Assembly (NCBI GenBank): GCA_001972305.1 | Contig: BDDD01001806.1 | Location: 124,001 to 188,000 of the forward strand | Length of the DNA stretch: 64,000 nucleotides | Direction: 5' to 3' | From: Cephalotus follicularis | Taxonomy: Eukaryota > Streptophyta > Magnoliopsida > Oxalidales > Cephalotaceae | Shown: piece by piece, positions 33,736-41,228 of the stretch | How positions within the stretch are numbered: the first letter of the stretch is position 1 | How the letters are laid out: each line of letters opens with the position of its first letter | Made by a program: the position numbers and the translations under genes | Notes under the pieces: model-generated | Told to the model about the DNA's origin: nothing | The model's input: only the letters and a program-made list of their open reading frames with translations | Database searches by the model: none

Positions 33736-35676
33736 TCAAATATTCGTTTGAGGTACCCAACAAACCTTGGGTCCTTTGGGGTTAGTCAAAATGGTTCCTT
33801 TGGGAACCCAACTCCTTTTTACTCTAGAAAAATTCAAATTGTTTAATATATTTTCTTTGTAAAAGCATGAGGTAGAAGTATGGCCATTTTTACAACAATT
33901 GTTGCAAAAAACAATTGTTCTTCTTTTATACATATTATTTCTTTTATAAAAGCAAGATGAAAATGCATGATCGTACTTACCACAATGAGTACATGAGATA
34001 TTTATCTTTTTCTTATATATGGCATTTTTCCTATGATAGCATTGTGAAGATGTGTGTCCATATTTACCACAAAAATTACATGAATTATTCAAATTTTTCT
34101 TAAACATGGCATTCTTTTTATGAAAGCAAGTAGAAGATGTATGTCCATTTTTACCACAATAGTCACACAAAGTTTTTACAATTTTCTTTTTAATTTGAAC
34201 CTTTTCAACCTTTTCTTTTTCTATTCTTTCTTTCCTTTCATATAATGTTTGATAAAGCTTAACGTTATTCATCTCCTCATATCCTAGTCCGGCTTTATCA
34301 AAGACACACCTTTGCATGCCAAGAAGATTTTCAAGCTTCTCACTACTATTAGAAAACTTTGAGAAAGTTTTCTTTAATGCTTCTATTTCTTCCTTAAGAT
34401 TTCTATTTTCCTTTTCTAGATATGCTACTTCATTCTCTAGAATATCTACTTCAATTTCATTCGAGTTTTCTTCTTTAGCTAAATTTATTGATTTAAGTTC
34501 ATCGTTTTCATTTACTAATGACTTAACCTTTTTCTTTAATGATGCAATCATAGAACTATACTTCTCAACTATTAAAACAAGTTCATCATATGTTACCTCA
34601 TCGCTCTCTTCTTCTTCTTCTTCTTCCTCTAAGGCCATCAAGGCTATTTGAGCCACTTCTTCATTTGAGTCTCCATCCGAGCTAGACTCATCACTATCAT
34701 CCCAAGTTGCGATCATGGATTTCTTCTTCTTCTTTAGGAGGTCCTTCTCTTTGAGCTGAGGGCAATCGCTTTTGCAGTGCCCCGGTTTATTGCATTCGAA
34801 GCATATGATCTCTTCCTTTTTGCTTGTCTCTCCCTTTTGGTGAACTTTCTTGTTTGGCTTTCCACCAAACTTCTTCTTGCTAGCTAAGAATTTTTTGAAC
34901 TTTCGTGTGATAAGTGCTAGCTCTTCATCATCATCATCATCGTCCTCAGAATCTTCGATTTGGGACGATTTTAAAGCAACCATCTTCTTCTTCTTCTTCT
35001 CTTTTTCTTCATCATCATCCTTGTTTTGCATTGAGAGTTCATGAGTCATTAATGACCCAAGAAGATCTTCTAGTGGAAGGACATTGAGATTCTTTGCTTC
35101 TTCAATTGCGGTGACCTTCGGCATCCAAGACCTTGGTAAGCACCTAAGAATTTTTCTCACCATTTCACTATTAGAATATGTTTTATATAAAGCTTGTAAT
35201 GCATTAATGATATTTGTAAATCTAGAGAACATGGATTTAATGTCTTCGTTCTCATTCATGGTGAACATTTCATATTCATGGACTATCATGCTAATCTTAG
35301 CTTCCTTAACTTGATTTGTTCCTTCATAGGTGACCTCAAGTCTATCCCACATTTCCTTGGCGGAAATGCAAGACGAAATCCTATTGAAGTCATTAGAGTT
35401 TATAGCACAAATAATAATGTGTTTAGCCTTAGCATTTATTTGAACTCTTTTTCTATCATTATCATCATAAAGATTTCTAGGCTTAGGAACTACATCCCCG
35501 TTTTCAAGGGTGACAGTGGGGAGATTTGGACCATCAACTATAAGGTCCCATAAGTTGTAGTCAAGGGATTGAATGAAAATGGCCATTTTAGCCTTCCAAT
35601 GGCCATAGTTGTTGCCATCGAAGAAATGGGGTTTTGAGATATTTTGGCTCTCTCCTACATTTGAGTTCATTGTCAT
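33736..35676 (-). CDS. Sire-like gag with five zinc knuckles
   Basis: This is an intact 646-codon frame. Residues 1-220 form the capsid region (PHFFDGNNYGHWKAKMAIFI, KEMWDRLEVTYEGTNQVKEA). Lysine-rich and acidic low-complexity stretches (residues 225-265 and 330-370) follow. A canonical knuckle CFECNKPGHCKSDC lies near residue 296. A coiled-coil region (about 375-450) precedes four further CX2CX4HX4C units: CDYCGKNGHTSSTC, CNFCGKYGHTSSQC, CTHCGKYDHAFSSC and CNNCCKNGHTSTSC, spaced about 27 residues apart. The C-terminal knuckle array looks like an internal duplication. Gag forms the particle and binds RNA. The ATG at 35676 lies about 45 bases past the primer-binding site. Confidence 0.92.
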   Translation of the reverse strand: MTMNSNVGESQNISKPHFFDGNNYGHWKAKMAIFIQSLDYNLWDLIVDGPNLPTVTLENGDVVPKPRNLYDDNDRKRVQINAKAKHIIICAINSNDFNRISSCISAKEMWDRLEVTYEGTNQVKEAKISMIVHEYEMFTMNENEDIKSMFSRFTNIINALQALYKTYSNSEMVRKILRCLPRSWMPKVTAIEEAKNLNVLPLEDLLGSLMTHELSMQNKDDDEEKEKKKKKMVALKSSQIEDSEDDDDDDEELALITRKFKKFLASKKKFGGKPNKKVHQKGETSKKEEIICFECNKPGHCKSDCPQLKEKDLLKKKKKSMIATWDDSDESSSDGDSNEEVAQIALMALEEEEEEEESDEVTYDELVLIVEKYSSMIASLKKKVKSLVNENDELKSINLAKEENSNEIEVDILENEVAYLEKENRNLKEEIEALKKTFSKFSNSSEKLENLLGMQRCVFDKAGLGYEEMNNVKLYQTLYERKERIEKEKVEKVQIKKKIVKTLCDYCGKNGHTSSTCFHKKNAMFKKNLNNSCNFCGKYGHTSSQCYHRKNAIYKKKINISCTHCGKYDHAFSSCFYKRNNMYKRRTIVFCNNCCKNGHTSTSCFYKENILNNLNFSRVKRSWVPKGTILTNPKGPKVCWVPQTNI

Positions 35677-35721
35677 CCTAGATCATTAAAGGCTCTAGCA
35701 CTTAAGAATTATAAGCCTACC

Positions 35722-35733
35722 GCTCTGATACCA
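35722..35733 (-). promoter_or_regulatory. Primer-binding site of Sire-like element
   Basis: GCTCTGATACCA on the + strand is TGGTATCAGAGC on the element strand, two bases inside the 5' LTR. It is a perfect match to the complement of initiator Met tRNA. Confidence 0.95.
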
Positions 35734-35735
35734 AT

Positions 35736-36887
35736 TGAATAAACTACAAGGGGGGGGGGGGTGAATTGTAGTTTCTAAAAATAATTATTTTTTTTGCAAT
35801 TTTAATTTAACAAACCAATGAACAAGTATGTATGCAAATAAAAGTAATAAAATAACAATTCAAAGAGAGAGAGTTAGAGAGTTTGCAAACACGATTTTTA
35901 GAGTGGTTTGGCGTAACTCTTGCCTACGTCCACTTTTCCCAAGGATCTCCTTGAGTTTCCACTATTCTCCGAATAAAATTCCGGGTGCTATTCGGTACAC
36001 CTTTGTGATTGACCTCATCACTTACAACTCTCTTTGGGTTCACTCCCCAATTTCTTTTAGGGTTCACTCCCCTATTACAATCAAAGTGGATAGAATAAAG
36101 TTTTGTTCTAAACGTCTCAAAAGGTTAGATTTTACAAGATGAAATTGCTCAATCTAATTTGGAAAGAAATATTTGATAGGATATAAAAAGAGGGCTTTTT
36201 GAAAGAACTTCTTGATTTTGAATGCTTGTTGTTTGTTTTCTTGAATGATCTTTTGTATTTGATGTCACTTGTGTTCTTCTTTTTTTTCTATTCAAAAAAA
36301 CCTTTTTATATATATGTTTCTTGCCTCAGAGATCCATTGGGTAAGTCTTCAAACTTGGTGCATCAAAATGGCGCATTAAAACTCTGTCAGATACGTTGGG
36401 TAAGTCTTCAAACTTGCTAAGCGTCGACTGTCTCCCTCAAAGCGTCGACGCTTATATGACCGTTAGGTATTTTAATTTGAATTTGTCGAGTCAAAGCACA
36501 GGCGTTCTGGATGTTGGAGTCGACTGTTGCCTCAAAGAGCAGAACGTTAGATCAAAGCGTCGCCGCTTGTGTCAAATTGAATTCCATCTTAAGTCACTGG
36601 TTTAATCAGCAGACTCAGTGTGTCAAAGCGCAGATGCTTAAATGTAGGTGTCGACGGTTTGAGCATTTGTTCCTCTCCTCAAAACACTTCAACGTTAGAC
36701 GCTTTGTTCATTATCTCGACTGTTGCACAAAGCGCTGACGCTTTATTTCTGAGCGTCGACGCTTTATCCTGTTTCTGCAGTTTTTCTTGTTGTTTTGCGC
36801 ATTCCATGTTTTTTTTTGCACATAAAGAAACTTGTTAAATACAAATATGTTATCATCAAAACTAGGATTGAGACATAAATGTCAACA
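35736..36887 (-). repeat. 5' LTR of Sire-like element
   Basis: The full-length 1152-bp LTR starts TGTTGACA on the element strand (36887) and ends with a C-run and GTTTATTCA (35736). It carries the palindrome array at 36418-36770, in the first half of the LTR. Confidence 0.92.
36418..36770. repeat. AAGCGTCGACGCTT-type array, 5' LTR of Sire
   Basis: Perfect AAAGCGTCGACGCTT lies at 36439-36453, AGCGTCGACGCT at 36752-36763 and AAAGCGCTGACGCTTT near 36728-36743. Degenerate GTCGAC/AAGCGC copies lie between. The spacing is irregular and spacers are unrelated. Confidence 0.85.
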
Positions 36888-36892
36888 GTATT

Positions 36893-37410
36893 TATATATG
36901 TGAGTAGGGACTCTTCCGAGGAAGGCCCCTGCTTGTCTACTTCTTCCTTTTTCCGGCATCTGGCCCCATCTCCCACTATTGTCGCCTTTCTCTCTATCTT
37001 TCGAGTGGAAGCATGCAAGAAATGCCAAAAAGTATGTCTCCTAAGTGTTCATTCCCTTTTATACACATGAGAGAAGGTTCCAGAACTCTTTAGACCATTC
37101 CAATGGGTACAGGCCATGTCTAATGATTTAGGTCGACCTCCTCCTATTGGATCAATCCTCCTATCCTTGTTACTTAGGCCGACTCCCTCCAATTGGGCCA
37201 TCAATACGCTTGGGCCAACTTCAACCATTGGGCTTCTTTCTCTTCACTTCATTCTTAAGCCCATTTACACATCACTTCAAAAACCAGCCCAAGGAAGAAA
37301 CAATTGCTCAAGCCCAAAATTACTCAATACCTTACCCCATTTCGGCCCAAAGGTGAGAAAGGAATTCCAAGGCCCAATAATAATACTTTATAATCTTTAG
37401 GGCTCTTACA
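36893..37410 (-). repeat. 5' LTR of element B, right part
   Basis: This continues the B LTR after the Sire insertion and matches about 20449-20974. It ends CTCTTACA at 37410, followed by TCAAT and the Cassandra TRIM. Confidence 0.88.
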
Positions 37411-37510
37411 TCAATTGTAATGACCCGAACCTTAACCACATGAGAGATTGTCCACTTTTGTCCCACGGGCGTGGTACATCACGGTTTTGTCCTACTTTAT
37501 GGATTGGTCA

Positions 37511-37580
37511 GACTTCCCAGGAGGTCACCCATCCTGGTTTCCTGAGCGCAACATGCTTAACCTCAGAGTTTCGACTAACT
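37511..37580 (-). promoter_or_regulatory. 5S-rRNA-like internal promoter, Cassandra LTR 1
   Basis: On the minus strand GGATGGGTGACC (37523-37534) matches the plant 5S C box and GTTAAGCATG lies upstream at about 37549-37558. Known Cassandra LTRs use this block as a pol III promoter. Activity here is inferred. Confidence 0.85.
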
Positions 37581-37810
37581 CCTTAGCCAACCCATCAAAA
37601 GGCGCCTTATATGATTAGGTTCTAGCATCATTTCTTATATATCACAGCCATACTTTTCCCCATTTCGATGGATCTGGTTCATTCCTATCACAAGGGCGGC
37701 TTCATCTCATGGAGAGCTCGGTCTCTTTGCCTCACCCTTAAGCGGGGTGTCACAGGCCCACCAGCTTTTGTCTGGTTCATCCCCGAACCACATCTACTAG
37801 AGGGGATCCC

Positions 37811-37822
37811 TCTCTGATACCA
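37811..37822 (-). promoter_or_regulatory. Primer-binding site of Cassandra
   Basis: TCTCTGATACCA is TGGTATCAGAGA on the element strand, two bases inside the 5' LTR. It fits iMet tRNA. Confidence 0.9.
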
Positions 37823-37919
37823 ATTGTAATGACCCAAACCTTAACCACATGAGAGATTGTCCTCTTTTGTCCCACGGGCGTGGTACATCACGATTTTGTC
37901 CTACTTGATGGATTGGTCA

Positions 37920-37992
37920 GACTTCCCGAGAGGTCACCCATCCTGGTTTCCTGAGCGCAGCATACTTAACCTTGCAGTTTTCACTAACTCCT
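37920..37992 (-). promoter_or_regulatory. 5S-rRNA-like internal promoter, Cassandra LTR 2
   Basis: This is the second copy of the 5S-like block, with the C box GGATGGGTGACC at 37932-37943. The A-box side reads GTTAAGTATG, one base off the other LTR. Confidence 0.85.
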
Positions 37993-38202
37993 CATCCAAT
38001 CCATCAAAAGGCACCTCATATGATTAGGTTCTAGGATCATTTCTTATATAGCACAACCATACTTTTCCCCATTTTGATGTATCCGGTTCATTCCTGTCAC
38101 AAGGGCGGCTTCATCTCATGGAGAGCTATTTCCTCAGGATGGTTTCATCTCATGGAGAGCTCTGTCTCCTTGCCCCACTCTTGAGCAGGGTGTCACAGTA
38201 AG

Positions 38203-38324
38203 AGTGTAAAGTACATACATGCAGCCAAGCATAGGCTTGCATGGATTATTCCACTTAAGGAATATATGAAAGATGTACACCCTTTTAGCCTCTTCTTGGC
38301 TTGCAGGGACACCCAACTCCAACA
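38203..38324 (-). repeat. 5' LTR of copia A, right part
   Basis: It starts AGTGTAAAGTACAT after the second GTAAG and ends CTCCAACA. It matches 10777-10898. It is followed by the CTTTG target duplication and by Tat-like integrase sequence. Confidence 0.92.
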
Positions 38325-38329
38325 CTTTG

Positions 38330-38670
38330 ATGAAGGCTGCAATAATGGCCTCTTTAGTTTTTTAAAGTGGTTTGCCCTCAATCCACTTGGTGTATAATTC
38401 AATGACTGTGAGGATCCACGAATGGCCATTTGAAGGAGTATTTATGGGACCTATCCAGTCTAAGTCCTAGGTGTGGAATGGCCATGGTGTTGACAACACA
38501 TGGAGCTCTACCGCTGGTGCATTATAAGGTTGTCATGCTTTTGACAAGCTTGCATTTTCTGGCAAATGATATACAATCTAACTCCATAGTAGGCCAATAG
38601 TATCCCTTTGACATGACGTTTTTGAACAGCTTGGTCCCACCTTGGTGTTCTCCACAGTTATCAGCGTGTA
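38330..38670 (-). pseudogene. Tat-like integrase, zinc domain and first half of core
   Basis: The element strand gives CGEHQGGTKLF and GYYWPTMELDCISFARKC, the end of the HHCC zinc-binding domain, then after a gap WIGPINTPSNGHSWILTVIE and LYTKWIEGKPL, the first catalytic block. The frame is damaged. This segment lies between two insertions: copia A on the left (TSD CTTTG) and element C on the right (TSD TTTTG). It joins the integrase halves at 7594-8149 and 47671 onward. Confidence 0.75.
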
Positions 38671-38937
38671 TTTTGTGTAATACCCTGCTCGTTCGTAAAT
38701 GTATTTTACGGAATTTATGTGTGTTTTCGGGCTTTTAAATTTTGGTTAATTTTAAAGTCCGGTTGCCCTGTGTTTTGGGCTTATATGATTTGGACTGATT
38801 GATACCAATCCGATTTTGGGTATGTAATGATATGTTGGGTTTGGTCCTATTTAATCAAAATTTTATTTCATTAAAACAACTAATTTTTATTTTTAAAACC
38901 CTTTTATTCCTTTTATTTTAATTATTTTACTATTTTC

Positions 38938-38996
38938 CTTTCTTTTTCTTTTTCTTTTTCTTTTTCTTTTTCTTTTTTTCTTTTTTTTCTTTTCTT
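38938..38996. repeat. (CTTTT)n pentanucleotide repeat, C 5' LTR
   Basis: A TTTTC/CTTTT pentamer run with a degenerate end. The matching run in the 3' LTR is at 45116-45180 and differs in unit number. Confidence 0.88.
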
Positions 38997-39845
38997 TCCT
39001 TCTTTCTTCTTTCTTTCCTATTCTTCTCCCTCCTTCACCCGAACTCTCTCCTCCCTCTTTACTTCCACACGGCAGAAATCTTTTCTTTCCTTTTCTAATC
39101 CCATGAAATCTTACTTTCTTCCATTTTGAGCAGATTTGGTCTCCCTTTTTCCTTTTGTAAGTGCCATTGTCATTCTATAATTGCTTTCTTCTTTTTCTGC
39201 AATTGCCACTGCCGAATTCTGCATGTGAGTCTGTGTTAGATTGCTGTGGATTCATTTCATCAGGTTGTAGAGGTAATCTCGAATTCTGTTGTCCTTTGGT
39301 TGGATTTCTTAGATTGGTTTAAAGCTTTATGCTTTGCTCTTGGTTTTGTTCTCTTTGGTCCCCTGTGTACAGCTGATTAAACAGTAAGATTGTGGTGTTA
39401 TTGCTGTGTTTTCGTGTCCTTGGTACTCACTGAAGGTTAGTTAAATTCGTTTCCTCCAGTGATGGTTTTGTTCCAATGTCATAAATTCAGTTTTTATGCT
39501 CTTAATGTCACTTGGGTTCAATTCCTATGTTAATATGTTCTGCCATTGTGTTGTTAAGTCTGTTAACATGTGTAATACACCTTAGACATGTCACAATCTA
39601 GTTTTAAAGTCTGCAAATTAATAAGGGACACAATCTGGACACACATGTATGCATGCCTTCTTGTTTTCTCTTGGAAGCTAAGTCACTATCAAATTGTTTC
39701 CTATGTCAATTCTGTGTTTTTACGTCACCTAATAGTCATACATGATCATATGTTTATGTCCTTGTGTCACTGGATTAATGTTGTATTCATTTGAACCCAT
39801 TTCTGTATTGAATTGTCTAGTTTGATGTTGTTCTGTCGTCCAGAA

Positions 39846-40051
39846 CAGTCGGCTGTTCCTGTGGACAGTCGGCTGGATTGGATGAGCAGCCGATTACCAA
39901 ATGAACACAGTCGACTACCTTAGGTTGAGTAGTCGACTGGACCTATGAACCAGTCGACTGCCTGTATGCTGGTTTGAGTAGTCGACTAGCCCTTGTGATT
40001 AGTCGACTGCCAAGCTTTCCCAGTCGGCTGGAGCTCTGTAATAGTCGACTG
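39846..40051. repeat. CAGTCGRCTG decamer array, C 5' LTR
   Basis: Ten copies of CAGTCGACTG/TAGTCGACTG/CAGTCGGCTG or one- to two-base variants occur in about 206 bp, from 39846-39855 to 40042-40051. Spacers of 6 to 23 bases share no similarity. Confidence 0.9.
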
Positions 40052-40659
40052 TTTTGCCCAGAAATGTACTGTTTTCAACTGTTTTGTTCCGTTTGATCTT
40101 TGAATCTATCCGAGTCTTTTCCAAACACTGTTATGAGTCTGTTTAACGTTTCTGATGTGTCTTAGACTCTTATACGTATGATTTTGGATGCCTTTTAGAT
40201 TGTGTGCTTCAAAGGGGAATTTGTTTTTGATCGCCTATTCGTAAGTACTTTGTGATCGCATAAGGTACAGATTTTCTGTTCCTTGGCTATCTGATATTTC
40301 GAACTGAAACAATTTTGATATGCTTCTTCGTTTATGAAATCGATAATGTTTTATGGTTTTGATATGTTTCGAAATTAAAGTTGGTTTGATATTTTTAAAT
40401 GATTCCGACTTTATACATATGATATGAAATGATACGATATGTTATGAAACATATGATATGATACCGTCGTGAGCGGTTTTCCAATATGTTTTGTGAAAGC
40501 ATATTTTATGTGTTTTAAATTGATTTCGATAAATCAATGTTTTTGAAATAAATGAATACTGAGTATTGTACCCACCTATGGGGCGTACCATAGGCACGTC
40601 GTGGGCCTGGCACGGGGACGTGACACTTCCGTAGCGGTGTGATTAGTCTACGGCGTCTC

Positions 40660-40660
40660 N
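40660..40660. other. Single N at a 402-bp length difference
   Basis: This is the only ambiguous base in the window. Left of it the 5' LTR matches up to 46850, right of it from 47253. It probably marks an assembly join or collapsed repeat and not a natural deletion. Confidence 0.85.
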
Positions 40661-41065
40661 TATCGTTTACTGTTTTTATTTCCCTTATCCGTACTGAGGT
40701 TTGCTCAGCCGCGTTTTTGTTTCCATGCGGCAGGTTTTCAGGAGCAGCGAGGGAAAGTGTGATTGAGTGATGACCATCCTATGTATTGGATTCTAGAGTG
40801 TGATCCCTATGTTATGTTTAGTGGTCATAAACACTGATAATTATGTTATTATGTTTTAAATTGGAACTGGATTATGTTTTGAGTTTTCTGCAAATATTAT
40901 TTTAATGTTAAGATGACTGCCACGTTTTTGGCTATTTTTGGCAAATAAGAAAGCTTATGATTAGTAATGTTATATTTATGCTCAGATGAGTCATGTTATA
41001 CTATGATAGGTTCTGTATGATATATCCCGTGACGACTCCCACCGTCCGGGGGTGTTACAGATTTC

Positions 41066-41076
41066 GGTATCAGAGA
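41066..41076 (+). promoter_or_regulatory. Primer-binding site of element C
   Basis: GGTATCAGAGA begins seven bases after the LTR end at 41059. It fits the iMet-tRNA type with a changed first base (CGG for TGG). Confidence 0.75.
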
Positions 41077-41228
41077 ATTAGGTTTGTTTCCTTAGAAGAC
41101 CTAACTAGGTTTGACCTGTGAGATTGGGTAGACACCGGGTTAGGCAGTTTTGGTTATGATTTTCTGATATGTTTTCTGTTTTGGTTTTGTTCCTTGTGAT
41201 GTTTTATGTTTTGGATGCCTTTTCGTAG

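Larger units (their letters stand above)
27733..36887 (-). mobile_element. Sire/Maximus-like Ty1/copia element
   Basis: LTR ends are TGTTGACA and GTTTATTCA in element orientation, and perfect GTATT duplications lie at 27728-27732 and 36888-36892. The two LTRs are 27733-28524 (3', shortened) and 35736-36887 (5'). An iMet-tRNA primer-binding site, long gag with several zinc knuckles, pol with nearly intact RT and RNase H, an extra ORF region after pol, and an AAAGGGGGAGAT-type PPT all fit the Sire/Maximus lineage. It is inserted in the 5' LTR of element B. Frame damage is slight, so it is one of the younger insertions. Confidence 0.93.
18563..37410 (-). mobile_element. Ty3/gypsy chromoviral element B, with nested Sire element
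   Basis: The LTRs run TGTAAGAG to GGCGTGACA in element orientation. The 3' LTR is 18563-20974 and the 5' LTR is 25876-27732 plus 36893-37410, split by a Sire-like copia. Between them are gag, protease, RT, RNase H, integrase and a chromodomain-like tail. The left flank is GTAAG, but the right end is followed by TCAAT and then a Cassandra TRIM; the second GTAAG is on the far side of Cassandra (38198-38202). The 5' LTR end has lost its canonical TG (TTTCATGCC for TGTCACGCC). Pol has several stops. Confidence 0.88.
37416..38197 (-). mobile_element. Cassandra-type TRIM with 5S-like LTRs
   Basis: Two direct repeats, 37416-37754 (339 bp) and 37825-38197 (373 bp), both run TGTAATGACCC to GGGTGTCACA on the + strand. 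They flank a 70-bp core holding only a PBS (37811-37822) and a purine-rich GGTGGGCC tract. There is no coding sequence. Each LTR holds a minus-strand block resembling the 5S rRNA gene internal promoter: GTTAAGCATG (A-box side), then AGGATGGGTGACCT (C box). This is the hallmark of Cassandra TRIMs. The second LTR has about 34 extra bases from a local duplication. The element is not flanked by its own TSD: TCAAT lies to the left and GTAAG to the right. Confidence 0.93.
8155..38324 (-). mobile_element. Ty1/copia element A, with nested insertions
   Basis: The long LTRs run TGTTGGGAACAAAG to ACTCCAACA, and perfect CTTTG duplications lie at 8150-8154 and 38325-38329. The 3' LTR is 8155-10898 and the 5' LTR is 15934-18562 plus 38203-38324, split by the composite at 18563-38197. 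Net length is about 10.5 kb. A primer-binding site, gag remnants and decayed pol occur in minus-strand order. LTRs of about 2.75 kb are long for Ty1/copia. By eye the two LTRs differ at many sites, and pol is heavily damaged, so this insertion is old. It lies in the Tat-like integrase. Confidence 0.9.
38676..41059 (+). repeat. 5' LTR of element C
   Basis: It is collinear with 44855-47670 but lacks the bases matching 46851-47252; the single N at 40660 is at that join. It holds a (CTTTT)n run at about 38938-38995 and the decamer array at 39846-40051. Confidence 0.92.

Noticed and set aside
37511..37992. Possible 5S rRNA genes.
   Set aside because: Only the internal-promoter part resembles 5S, it occurs once in each repeat of a 782-bp TRIM, and flanking 5S sequence is absent. 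It is a Cassandra LTR.
39846..40051. Regularly spaced repeats suggesting a CRISPR array.
   Set aside because: Repeats are ten bases, spacers vary from 6 to 23, the context is a plant LTR, and the array is duplicated in the partner LTR. There are no cas genes.
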